A stretch of 64,000 bases of DNA, taken from assembly GCF_039555335.1 (NCBI RefSeq), contig NC_092637.1, forward strand, positions 9,198,815 through 9,262,814, read 5' to 3'. A program made the position numbers and the translations under genes. This document shows, in pieces, positions 45,415 through 57,594 of this stretch. The notes below the pieces were generated by a model that was given only the letters and a program-made list of their open reading frames with translations, was not told the origin of the DNA and searched no databases. Numbering within the stretch: the first letter of the stretch is position 1; each line of letters begins with the position of its first letter. Source of the DNA: Amphiura filiformis (taxonomy: Eukaryota; Echinodermata; Ophiuroidea; Amphilepidida; Amphiuridae).

Positions 45415-46367
45415 CAATATAGTTATATGTATATAGATTCCACTGATTGAAAGAGTTCAACTTCCTGTAACCATTCGGCTGACGGCTATTGTTCCTATTG
45501 TATAACATGACATTGCACTAAATCTAATCACCTCATCAAGTGGACAATACAAAAATATTGCCATGATCCTTCCCTAGGGCCTATATGCAGACATATTTGA
45601 TCACTATAAGAATATAACATACTATCCACATAACAGATACATGGTTCCCATAAAAATGTACCGGTACTAATTTTGTTAGATGAACAACTAAGTAAATAAT
45701 AATAAATAAATAAACAAACAAAATAAATAATAAATACATAAATTATAATAATTATAAAAAAATTAACAGCCTATAGATACATAAACAATACACAATAAAT
45801 ACATAAATTTAACAGGAAGAAAGAGAAGAAATACACTTTAGCTTAAATAGTCCAGGCTAATATCAACAACAACAAAAACAAAGTATAATAATATAAATAA
45901 TAATAATAAAAATATTAATGATAACGATAGGCCTACCCCGGTAAAATAACAAAATAATAATACTTTTAATAATAATACTAGGCGTAATACTGAATCATCC
46001 GTGTAGGGGGCCTACACGGCCTACACGCCGCTTAATAGGTAAATTGATTGCACTATTGCCATTCACCATCGATCGATTTTTATACGCGTGATCAGCTGGT
46101 GATACTGATAGCTCATACAGAACACAGTTACACAGTGCATACATTGGATAAATAAGACTAATTTTAAATAAAGATATTATTTCCTTCTAAAGATCCTAAA
46201 CAATTATTATATTCATATGCAATCTTTTTACTGTCACGCTCAAAGAACGCTACAATAGCGTTTTAACATGAGGGGATGAAATGTCCAGGGGATGAAATGT
46301 CCAGGGGATGAAATGTCCAGGGGATGAAAATGCGAGGGGATGAAATGTCCCGTTACCATTTATTCGA

Positions 46368-46861
46368 TGTGAGAATCTGTGCATCACTGTCAGATAGTTG
46401 GTGTGGTTGAATCATTCCTCGTAGCCAGGTAAGTCTTTGCAAATTAGTTATATAAGATGCGACATGTCATTTCAAGACTTCCCACAGGCCTCTCAGGCTC
46501 AGTGTTACTACACACGCTACACCCATATCCACGTCGCATACAGTAGTACATGTCAATTGTCATAGATAGATACATGTACATGTATGTCATGTATCAGGTA
46601 TGTGAGTTTCGGCTTTTAATATACTGCAGCTCCATATACGTTTGATGTATGTATCAGCTAGAAATTTCAACAGCTTTGTCGCTTTCAAAGTGTATTAAAC
46701 ACTGCTTGAACAGCTGTACACGTGACGATCCAACCGCGATCAAATTAATTAGGTTCTATCACCATGATCACATAAATTTCAAACTACAACACGAACGAAC
46801 AACCCTTGTCGTGGATACAATAATTAAAGCCATATTATAACGTCTCTGTAAAAATAGATTA
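46368..46861. other. Non-coding stretch with one strong splice donor
   Basis: gccag|gtaagt at 46428-46429 is an excellent donor, but no ATG-led exon precedes it. The 63-codon ORF at 46649 is Cys-containing but unrecognised. Confidence 0.4.
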
Positions 46862-47265
46862 GGCCCTTAACAGTCAATTTTGAGTTTCCCGTCACATAAA
46901 TTTCTGAAAACAAGTGAGGTAACTTTTTTATTATTCATTATTCATTATTTTTCTGCCTTTCATTATATGACCAACATGCATGTAAAATGTGTTGTTATTT
47001 GCTGCTCACGAGTCACTTGAAGATGGATGTTTAGCCCAAATGAGATTCAAAAGTATATTAAAAAGAGTATGCAATGTTGACAGCAAAATGCATGTTTTGA
47101 TTTTGATTTTTCCTTAAAAAATAAAGGGATATTCATAATTTTTTTTGCAAATATAACCAGTTTTTATCAATATTTTTTGGAAAATCACAATAATGAATTC
47201 AAGTGAGGGTCAGAAAATGAAGTGAGGGCGGGTGACGGGAAACTCAAAATCGACTTTCCTTGGCC
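46862..47265. mobile_element. PIF/Harbinger-like MITE, inverse copy of 5595-5970
   Basis: 404 bp with TTA on both sides (46859-46861 and 47266-47268). Ends ggcccttaacagtcaatttt and the inverse of ggccaaggaaagtcgatttt. It is collinear with the copy at 5595 when reverse complemented. Confidence 0.86.
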
Positions 47266-47813
47266 TTAAGTAGATCCTGCACGCCATGTACGTACTGTGC
47301 ATACGTGTTTAATAGACAAATATTTCCATCGTTTTATTCAAAATCTCGGATTTTGACAAAACTACAGCACCTAAAGTCTTGATTTTTGCAGAGTATCTTT
47401 ATTGACTAAAGTACATTACAATCGTGTAGAAACCAGAATTTAAAAAAATTGAGGGCGCTCTCCTCAGCAAATGTCATGGCTTTCAGTCTTAATTATAGTA
47501 CGGTACTAAACTAATCACGAGTGCGATGGCATGGCCATGGTTGGATTCACTGCGATGCGCACTCATAGGCGAAACACGCTGCGGTGTACATGAAGCTTCA
47601 CATCACATTGGAGGCTAGTTCCATCTAGATCACTTGCCCACTTCTCAGTCATTCTGTCGGACGGGTCGGCCTGACATTACTTGTGAATAGATCACTTCTT
47701 CCATTGCTCGAGAAGTTTAGTCAAGAATTTGCTCACCGATAGCTTCACATTCTAGGCTAGAGACCATTGCATTCAAAATTTAGTAGGATTCGCTGAAGCA
47801 TGACACCATATAA
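47266..47813. other. Spacer between two MITEs
   Basis: About 550 bp, no gene or repeat recognised. Confidence 0.45.
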
Positions 47814-48150
47814 GGCTAATGAAAGTCGATTCCCAGTTTCCCGTTACCCTACTCCGCTCAAAACAATCTGCTGGCCAAATATTTCATTATTTTGAATAAA
47901 ATGTTGATTTCTAACAAACTTTAACATGACAAATAATTGATAATAGTTGTACAATCACCTTCATGTGGTTGTAAACTACATCTGTAAACTACAAACTGTG
48001 ATTTATCACATGTATACATGGGTAGTTATTGGTTTACACCTGTAACAGATGCAATAATGAAATGGTATAAAATAATGAATAATGAAATGGTCACCTACAC
48101 AGTCATGAAAAGTAATGTAACGGGAAACTGGGAATTGACTTTCATTAGCC
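47814..48150. mobile_element. PIF/Harbinger-like MITE, TAA target (337 bp)
   Basis: 34-bp inverted ends (ggctaatgaaagtcgattcc, then cagtttcccgttac) with one mismatch between arms, and TAA on both sides (47811-47813 and 48151-48153). The low arm divergence suggests a fairly recent copy. Confidence 0.9.
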
Positions 48151-48404
48151 TAAATTAAAGCAATGGAAGTTCAGAAGTAAACACAGCCGATAACCACAGG
48201 CGATTGCATCAAAAATGTTGCTAAAATTGTACACAATAAATAACCTCCGGTGCAAAAAAATTGTACCGCTATCTGACCAACAAAATATGGCAAAGCACTC
48301 TAGCATCGAATGAGTACCGGTAACTATCGTGTGCAAATTTGAAGCTGGAGTTCTCGAATAACCCATTGGTTGCTTTTGCCAAGATTTGGCTGTTCCATCT
48401 TGGC

Positions 48405-48582
48405 CAGGGCTGGAAAAATGCACAATTTCCCAGGAACATAGTGCTCACTTAACATAGTTAAGATTTTCCCCCATTTCCCACTATTCCTTGTGTATTTCTT
48501 TATTTAGAACTCAAACATTTCCTCCAAATCACAAAATTTTCCTGGAACCAGGTTCCCAAGTTCCCTATTTTTTCCAGGCATG
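48405..48582. mobile_element. hAT-like MITE, second copy of 10447-10619
   Basis: 178 bp, ends cagggctggaaaaatg and ttttttccaggcatg, with 8-bp flanks atcttggc (48397-48404) and atctcggc (48583-48590), 7 of 8 identical. Confidence 0.84.
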
Positions 48583-48590
48583 ATCTCGGC

Positions 48591-51500
48591 CCTGTCTTAC
48601 AAAAGGGGACATACACTTGAATTGCTGTTGCAATCAGTGGGTGAAATCACAAAACATGCCATTGCATTGTTCGAAAGTGCATGGGTGGTGCCATAGATCT
48701 AAACAGCTTGACCGAGAGAATGTTTGTCAAAGGGGACACCCTCGTGAAATCCCTATTGGTTTGTGCAGGACCTCTTTAGTTCAAGACAATTTCCCCTGTG
48801 GTGCAACGGTATGTGTCCCCTTCGTGTCTGAGGGGGTGAGCCAAATGGAATTCAGCCAAATCTCAGCAAAAGCGATTTATCACAAGTGACGTCATGCCAA
48901 CCGCCAACCGTACATTTCATGATTTAAGTTATGAACTTATGATATTAATTTAACGCTGATCGACCAAAAATAAATAAAAATAGCAAAGGACTCTAGCATG
49001 GAATTCGTATCTACATGTGCAAATTTGACGCTAGAGTTAATCTCAAAGTAACTCGGTTCAGGTCACAAAGGATGCAAAAATGCATACCGTATGCTACATG
49101 TACTTTATCTCATTATTGAGCCAAAACTGGCAGCATGCAAAACCACATACATATACTGTAGTATGTGCTGTTAAATTTTGTTTACGGTTTACATACCCGT
49201 TACTTTTCCAAAATTATGTGGTTTTGCATACATGCATGTATGCAAAAGTACATACTTTTGCAAAATAATTTTCCCTACATGTATGTAGTCAGTCTCCTGT
49301 AGCCATTTATGCAATTTGTACATACATGTACCGGGTATACATGCAAAAATACATACTTTCATAGCAGTGCCAAAACAGAAAATAAAATGAAATGAAATTT
49401 ATTTTACGCAAAATGGAAATATAATACCCGACTCAAGAGTCGAGAACATTCTCGTCAACAGCAATTTTGGGGTGGCCTGGGCTCACATAGATGTGAGATT
49501 AATTTGACAATGTAATTTATGTGTCAAATGCGCATATTTATAGCAATAATTGGCGGTTTAAATGTAAATGACTGATTTCCAATATTTGAATTCTGTAAGT
49601 ATATGGCGAATATGATTATTTTGGGTTGATTTTGTGCAATTTATGGACTATAAATTTGATGTTAACTACTGTCACATTTTCTTGAATAAAGCGACATACA
49701 TATGAAAATTAATCAAGAAAAAAACAATTTTTTTTTTACCTGATCCACTGAAAAGGCATGCTGTGCGGCTGACTACATTGTTAGCACAATAGCTTGGTGT
49801 GTACCTTCTATACAATGTTACATAAATAATTCAATAGATGTTCCATCTGTCTCACTTCCCTGGTTCCTGGGACACATATCGCGCACCATCATACATTGAA
49901 ACATTCATAATTTACAAACTATAGACCATATTAATGCAAAATTATACATTTTTTGAAGAAAGAAGTCTACTCTTTCCAAAAAAGGGGCAAGTCTTAAGCA
50001 GTCCAAGCAGTATTCCTGTATTTTCCACAAGTTTATAATTTTGACTGAAAATTTTGTAATATGTCATTCCGTGTACATCATAACAATTCATCAACTAGTG
50101 GCAACCTTTTCAAAGTATATATTTAGGTGGGCCATTGCCTCTACTTTGCACTGATAAGGTTGGGTTTTTTTTATATGTGCTGTGGTTTAGATGTTACATG
50201 TTTTTGAGGCGGTGCTTCTTGTTGACATCATTTTCATGCATACAAGGATTTGCACTAGGGTGATTCACAAAAAATGAAATTGGTATTTTTCAACGGGACA
50301 CCCCCTCATTTTGTTCATTTTGGTAATAAAATTATACCTGCAAAATATGAAAAAAAATTCAAAAAGTTTAGGGGTGCTACCGGTCAATGAACTTTTGTAC
50401 ACAAAGTCAATGGGATTTTTTGTCAAAAATTTCAAACGCTTATTTCAGGGCCTAAAAAGTCTACCAGGCTTCCAAAACTGAAGTAAATGTTCAATGATAT
50501 ACCTAACTTTGTGAAAACATGGGTTTTTACCAAATTAAAGTTCATAGTTGACTGTAATAATAGGTATGTCACAGTGGCTGCACAATAATTCTGCTACACT
50601 GTGCATGCAAGCATAACAGTGAATTGAAAAGGGCGCGCTTCAAATTTGGCCAATTTTAGAAAACATCCATGTCATTAAATGAATATCTTCATATGCTTCA
50701 TTTATCCAAATTGTTTAAATTTTTAATATATGGTGTGTGAAGCCTTTCCGAGGCTAACATCGGGTCCTTAAAATTAAAAATTGTTTTGTTTAAGGGTTAC
50801 TGACTGTTTTTATGGATTTTTGAAGATCGCTCATAAATCAGTAAATATAGGCCTATTGAAGTAAAGGAACTACCACCATTTAGCTGAAATACTAATCTTT
50901 CTTAGCATGTAAATTAATTCCGTCGACAACGAATGAAACACTTCCCTAAAACTAGTTGAAGCAAAACATTAATCAATGATATTTTTAGGGAGTAATTTTC
51001 CAAACCACAATAGCACTAAGCCATTGTGTGTGTCCAAGGCCATACTATTTTTGTATACGCGGTACAGTAAAATGCTATTGCTTTTACTGATTGTCCTCCC
51101 ATGTTAATCCAGATGACAAAATGTTAATTTAAAGTCTCATTGCAACGGAATTTTAATTTTTACTTTTCGGACTTGGCTTTGAGTAATGGTAACACATACC
51201 ATGTTTACAGTAAAAATTAATATTATATTCCAGACACCGTCAAAATGTCAAACTTTTTATTTTTTTGTATTGTTTTTAAATAATTAACTGCAGTTCATTT
51301 ATTCAACCTCATAACAGGATCATACTTAAAAATTTTATGATGAATGAACAGACGTTCATTAAATATTGAAAAAAAACTAAAATTACTCATGCCTAATATG
51401 CATAATAAAATCATAAATACATAATTAGCTGTAATTACCTAATTTGCATAATTAATTACTTTTGTGTATTTTTTGTTATCAATTGAAAGAACTTTGCATA

Positions 51501-52204
51501 CATATGTGTGCAAAAAAACCCGCACCTTTATATCATGTACGGTTTTCTATTGGCATCAATTTTGCATATTAATTAGCTGAACTTAGTCATTTTTGAGATT
51601 TAATTTGTCTGCAGATTGGCCGGAATTGCTAAAATAGTATAGTTGGTTAATTTATTATAATTATTCAATGATAGATTTTTTAATTTTGTTTTCTGTAACG
51701 AAGTCAGGAAAGATAGGCATTTAACATGTGATATTTATATTAACGCTGCTTTTTCAATCAAGCGTCCAAATATACCTTCAACATCTCGAAATGTGCCAAT
51801 TTTGTCATTACAGCCATTTGTGGCAGGATTTCATTCCATCTACGAGCATCTTTAAATTGACACTACGTCACAATGCATTGACCGATTTCAATTCTGTTTT
51901 TGATTTTTGATGCTTTAATAAAGCTCAATAATGTAGGAACATTAAATAACGTGTTTCTGCTGCGATTATTTTTGAGGTGATATGCCTAGTAATAATAAAA
52001 AATGTTTCAAAAGTGACAGAGGGAGTGTAGCTCAAGAAAAGAATACCCTGGGATATCCCCTGGAATCCCACCAGGCACCCCAAATTTATACCTTATTGAA
52101 CTGAACTGTTGATAAAAAAAAAGATTAAAATTCTTCACATATTAGTTTACCCCAATGGTGATACCAGCTTTTGAAATCTTATGTAATAGTAACTATCAAA
52201 ATCC
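48591..52204. other. Gene-free stretch
   Basis: 48603-48823 has short inverted ends (aaaaggggacatac and gtatgtgtcccctt). 49080-49380 carries tatgcaaaa / acatacttttgc motifs like those of the array at 57.6-59.4 kb. 49385-49410 looks like a LINE-type (aaatg)n tail. 49390-52200 is otherwise unassigned AT-rich DNA. Confidence 0.45.
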
Positions 52205-52577
52205 AGGGGGGGGGTAGGGGGCAGAGTGCCTCCCCTGACAAAAAAATGAAAGAGAATATCAGGAGGGCAAAGGAAAAGCAAAAGGGCAAGGAGCCCCTTT
52301 TCTAGCAAAATTCAGGGCCAAAATAGTGTAAAATACAAAATTTTCCGCGCTATAATGCGCATTGTAACAATAAAGCCCTTTTTAGCGGATAATGGGCGAA
52401 AATAGTGTAAAATACCATTTTTTTTTTGTTTCTCGCGCAAATAATCCAAATAAGGCCCTTTTCTGGTGGCTCGAAGACGTACAGTCTCTCTGTATTGTAT
52501 GATGCAACTGCAATTTTTGTCGTCTGCGCCCCAAAAATTTTATTTTTCCCCCCTGACCAAGAAAGCTGGCCACGCCC
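52205..52577. mobile_element. Diverged inverse copy of the 38435 hAT-like MITE
   Basis: Read in reverse, it follows the 38435-38866 element: agctttcttggtcagg at the outer end, an attgcagttgcatca core, tgggcgaaaatag...gtaaaatac blocks and the aaaaaaatgaaag end. Ends are eroded and no clear target duplication was found, suggesting an older copy. Confidence 0.78.
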
Positions 52578-52726
52578 TGCTAAAAACTGTGGATGGTAAC
52601 ATAAATATATTGTTATGAGAAGTTCTTCTTCAACCTATATTTTTTCTTTTCCAGATTTTGCATGTTGAAAGTAGTCGGAGCTGAATATGTGAAACGAGAT
52701 TGAATACAACAAGAGTGCTGTAACAG

Positions 52727-54407
52727 TTGCAAAAATACTTTCCTGTTCTCTCTGCTGAACCCTACAAGAGCTGCAATCAGACAATGTTGTACATTTTACA
52801 GGTGCTTGAGTTAGGTAAGGTGTATCATGTATCTCTATGAGCAGGGCTGCAAGCGGCCATATATTTCCTATATTTTTAAGATGTTTCTATTTCCTTAGAA
52901 AGGTCTTTTAACGTAAATGCCTCCCTGGACCCCCGACGCCCCCGTCAGGCTTATTTGTATACATTTCTATAATAACAGGTTGCATTTTTGCCCTGCAATT
53001 TCAGTTAATTCTCTAACTTCTTGGGGCCTTAGCCATGAACCTTTACTACATGTAGCCCTTTTCACAGTTCATATTGAGTTTTTGCATATAAAATACAGAT
53101 AATCAGTGTGATGTTGTATATGCTGCTATCTTGTGGGTGCATGCTGCGATGGTCGTTCGATCTCCATACATGAACAGCTAAACGCACCATCGATGCGTGG
53201 CAAGCTGCAACCTGCGCGTAGTGTCTAACGCATGAACACACAGATCATTTGTATCCACAAGATGGCGAAATTGGCTGACAGCACCTATTAATCCCAAGAT
53301 CGTTAAAACTATTTCTTGCAACAAGACAAATAATTTGAGACTAGTTTCATCAAAATCAGAGCAAGTTCCATTTTTAGCCCCCATCGGGGAAAAATTGGAC
53401 CTATGACGTCCCAATTTTACTCTTTTGCCCATAACTCCATAACCATACATCATAGATTGGTCAAAGTATACCTTGTTTGAAGTAGTATTACCAGAGAGTC
53501 ACGATGGTGTGAGTTTTGAACTTTACCCTTTACCCTGTTCTTCCCCGCAAGTAAATAACTGCCCAATATACCCTTTACTAAATGTTTGTTTAGTTATTTT
53601 TAACTTTTTAGGGCAAACTGACCCTACCATATGGGCCATCCTGCCCCGCTCCCTAAATTTGTTTGTCTGCTTTACTCTGTTAGTATTGTAAGGCTTGCAG
53701 TCCTGAGATTGGGTTTGTATGTAGCCAAGACACATGGCTCTCATATGGGTCAGTCAGGTCCTTCTAACCTTAAAATTGACATATAGATACTAGTCGGAAA
53801 AAGGGCAAAGACTCCTCGGTCTCCCCTATTGCACTATTTGAAGTTGCTTTGTCTATATAAATCTTATTCCACTTAGCAATTCTGGAAACAATATTATCCA
53901 GATACGCAACAGAAATATTCTTATGCATGTCATTTTAAGTGTCCATGTGCCATTTTCAAATTAATGTAATACAAAAGCAACCTGGTCCCAAATGCTTTTG
54001 AACTATGTTTATTCAAACAAAAGAAAGGAATTCCACTATTGCTGGAGTGTGGCTAACAGTACGAGTAGATCAGGACATTAAATTAAGTTCCATTAATTAT
54101 AGAATTTACTGTTCCAAAATGCTAATAACGCATTCATGAGTATCCACAGTCAATTGTACAAATGTATGTATTTCTTATTATCTTCTCTTTCTCTGACTCT
54201 TTTTAATTATCCATAGAATCGTTTGATGCCCTCATTGATGCTACAAGGGAACAAGTGACAACCGCGACACAATCATTCATGTTTAGCAGCGGAAACTTTC
54301 TCAATTGTCAACATCCACAGATGTGTATAAAAATGAATGATACAAGCTGCATAAATATGATGAACAAATATATACACTTTATCTATTTAAAAATGCAAGG
54401 CTTTTAA
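52727..54407 (+). CDS. Tentative small spliced ORF
   Basis: An exon ending at 52814 (gagttag|gtaagg) and one starting at 54217 after a strong polypyrimidine tract (ccatag|aatcg) fit in phase 1 and read through to TAA at 54405-54407. The ATG at 52784 gives a product of 73 residues (MLYILQVLEL..., then SFDALIDATREQV...). The frame stays open upstream to 52727, where a weak aacag acceptor could begin a longer internal exon. No domain, signal peptide or family was recognised. It could be a real small gene, a lncRNA, or chance. Confidence 0.3.
52815..54216. other. Stretch between the two tentative exons
   Basis: Would be intron if the tentative gene is real. No repeat was assigned with confidence; the 91-codon minus ORF at 53178-53453 is unrecognised. 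Confidence 0.4.
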
Positions 54408-54655
54408 GACCAGCACATTTACATGGATTTGTTTACGAAGGAAATGTCAGTGACTGGTCATTTCATATTACCAGTGTTAGCAGAACTCATTGTAAAGCTG
54501 ACAGCATGGCTAAAAATTCAAGTCAAATCCCCCCGCAAATCCCTACCTTATTAGAATGAGAAGCATGTTATTAAAACATATGGAAACTATATTTGGCAAA
54601 TAATGTAAACTATAATTAGTTGTGAATGATTAGATTTTGTGAATGATTAGCCAAG

Positions 54656-55470
54656 TCAAGTCCAGTCAAGTCAAGTAATACTTTGTTGTACTATTCAGCA
54701 AATTACTTCAGCTGTGTCCTTCTGCTCTTTCTGATTATCACGTAAAAGAACTACAATCTTAGAAAAAATTGTTTGAACACTTTTAAGGCCTTATTGGAAA
54801 TGGTCCCCTTCTACCCCCGTACAATATATTAGCATGCCCAATATGCGCATCTTCACCATATCTTCTCCCAACATTGTTTGGTGGGGAAAGGGAGGAGTAT
54901 GCTTAAGATGAACATTGAGACAACACTACTATAATCCTTAGTTTCCAGTGGATATAGTGTGCACACTATACTAAGAAGAACATGGGAATTACAGTGGATG
55001 TTCGAACACATTTTTTCCGGGATTGTAGGTCACACATTGCTACGCAGTTTGACTAGCGAATGAGGTGCCAATGTGATTCTAGAGTTCAGTCTTTTGATCA
55101 AGTATTCTACATGTGTATGCCAATTGAGTTTGTCAACAATCATAGTGCCAAGATATTTATATGAGGACACATGCTCCACTTTACTTAGCCCTACTATAGG
55201 GCCTTTTAAACACACTATATCCGAGAACTGCTAAAACCCACTATAATCGCTCCACCCGATTTCTGGGGAATAGCAGTCACAGAGTTTAGCAGTTCTCTGG
55301 ATATAGCCAGGTTTTATGATATAGCATGGTTTGGGATCACCACAGTCAAAAGGCTTTATACTAGGGCTAACTTTACTACCCTTCACCACTATAGGGCTTG
55401 GAGTTGTACTTGACATCCTGAAATCAATTATCATTTCCTTAGTTTTGGAAACGTCTCAAGCTATGCAATG
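54656..55470 (-). mobile_element. L2/CR1-like LINE, 3' fragment
   Basis: On the minus strand, reverse-transcriptase C-terminal sequence: NVSKTKEMIIDFRMSSTTPS at about 55450-55385, then VEHVSSYKYLGTMIVDKLNW near 55177-55118 and a following LIKRLNSRI. The 3' end is a short (gactt)n tail (54656-54680 on plus). The frame is interrupted near 55230. It differs in sequence from LINE copies A-C and is typical of L2/CR1/Rex-type elements. Confidence 0.78.
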
Positions 55471-57594
55471 TTATTTTGTGTATCAAAATAACCAAATTGT
55501 TGAGACCACATGTCACATTATCCAATTCATTCCAAGGCATAGGTTTTTAAACATTTAGACACATCTACTTCTACTTGAGAACATTATTACAGTAGCCCTG
55601 AGTAATTCAATTTGAAAATTTTTCTTTGTTTACAATTTAAAGCTACTGCATGAAAGTTGGGAATTCCCTTTACCATGTAATCACAGTAAACAAAGTCAGG
55701 ACTATTTATGTACTCACAATTCCCTAGTGTAAAGTAGATATAACATCATTTTGGAAATTCCCCAGGAAGTGAAAGGTTAATGTTTAAAATTAGGCTTGGG
55801 AATTTCCAGATTACATCGTATTTTGTGAAAGAGTGAATATGTAAACTGGACATTTATTTATGTTTATGTATCAGAACATTATAAATCATGTTTTACTTTT
55901 ATTTATTCAAATACTGTTAACTTTTCAAACATTTTTTTTTTTTTTTTCTGAAGTGAATTTGGGTGAAAGGTGTGTTTGGCTTTGACGACTCGGTAACAAT
56001 ATTTGACTCACGTTGCTGTTGAATCGCACCTGCTGTCCCAAATCTACAGAGTGTATAAACATTATTCATACATACAGATAATACAACTTCTAAGTTCCCC
56101 TGATAAATGTTTGAATAAATTAATGTAGTTTTAGCCGATTTAAAAACAGAAAAAGCATAATATAATAAAAACATGTTGTGCATCTTCAGTGTTTTAAGGA
56201 AATCCATTCAAGCTATTTTAAGTTACTATGAGTAGTTGAACAAAGTTTGACCATGTTTTAAGAAAGCTGGTCTCTGAGAGCAGGTCTCTTATTTAATCCC
56301 TTGAAAAAGAAAAAAATTCTCTTTTAAAAACATCGGATTTTAAACTTTGTTTATATGTTTAGTGTTACTGTTACTCCCCCATGGATGTTGTCATATTTCC
56401 CCTGTTTTTTAATTTCATCCATTGCTAGTGGGTAAGTGTGACACTGATTGTATCCTTTGATTCCCCGCTGGTCAGTTGGAACAGATTTTCCCAGTTTTTA
56501 TATCATGTTTTAAAAGTTACAGTAAAGCTCTTGTTAAGGGCTCTGGACTGGTATGAACGTTTGCACAGTATTTTTTGTGTGGCATGAGAGCACAGCAAAC
56601 AAATCGAATTGCATTCTGAATACGAAGAATGTCCTTCTGATATCATGCCATTGCAACTTTTCATTTCAAATTTTGTTCAGTTGCTCTGAAACATGGGAAG
56701 CATCATTGCATATTTAACACTGAAGATGCCCAACATGCCATACAATTACATAATCGGTTGAAAAACATTTATGAGTGGAAACTTTTAAAAGTTGTGTTAC
56801 CTGTATATACAAGGGCGCTTCGTAAACACACAACAAACGGACGTCACTTCATTACCAAATACAAGGTGAAACAAAGTATTACCTGCAATTTTTTGTCACA
56901 TTATGTCAACAGTGATTTGGGAAATAAAGGTTATCAAAACATAATGTTATTTGTGAATTGTTTACTTGTGTGATTCAATGAGTAACACTACAGCAGAGCA
57001 TACCAGTTCCTGGTTATGGTTATTTGAACACTGTTCTACTTGTCAAGTGGAAAAAATGCACATAATTTGTGAGAAGTCCAACTACATTATTAGCTCACAG
57101 ACTTATTTGGTGTTTGTTTAGGCTAAGAAACGGCATTTTTTGCCGTAAACATTTTTTTGCCGTAAAATCATGAAATTCTGACAAATACTCGCATTGTTTA
57201 GGCAAAAAACAATGAATATTGTACTTCAATTGTGTAAATCAACCACAATTTTATGTTGTGTACTTTTGAGCAGTCGAAAATTTAAAACAAAATATCTTTA
57301 AAAAAAACACCTCATTTCGCATTCATTTTTGAAACTGTCGTGGACTTTGAGACATAATAAGCCTTATTTATAGCCTACATGACATATATAACATGCTAAA
57401 TTTATGTGTACAATATTCAAAATATCAATCCAGAATGTTATTATGAGGCCATTACATATTTTGCAAATGATTTTTAATTGCTGCTTTGTAGAAAGACACT
57501 TTCAATTAAAAGTATCTCTTAAGATTTTTCAGGACAAGCATATTAAAGCGTATGCCTACCCTTTCAAGCAATGAACAATCCTGCGTCAATGCGA
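55471..57594. other. Gene-free stretch
   Basis: Unassigned AT-rich DNA with a poly-T run at 55930-55948 and a small hairpin at 57131-57148 (acggcattttttgccgt). No gene was recognised. Confidence 0.45.

Larger units (their letters stand above)
42378..46357. mobile_element. 4-kb element with ~0.9-kb inverted repeats
   Basis: The left arm 42378-43283 and right arm 45415-46357 are inverted copies at roughly 85 percent identity by eye. Ends carry tandem 16-bp units, ggacacttcatcccct four times at the left and five inverse copies at the right. A 10-bp direct repeat atttattcga flanks the whole (42368-42377 and 46358-46367). Arms share aacgctattgtagcgtt and tgtccacttgatgaggtgat. The 2.1-kb centre has no convincing gene. 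Long arms and a 9-10 bp duplication recall MULE or fold-back transposons; Polintons would give 6 bp. Likely non-autonomous. Confidence 0.82.

Noticed and set aside
42378-46357. Polinton or other large virus-like element
   Set aside because: No capsid, polymerase or integrase sequence, about 4 kb only, and a 10-bp rather than 6-bp target duplication.
46368-46429. First exon of a gene ending at the strong gtaagt donor
   Set aside because: No start codon or coding signal before it and no matching acceptor could be tied to it.
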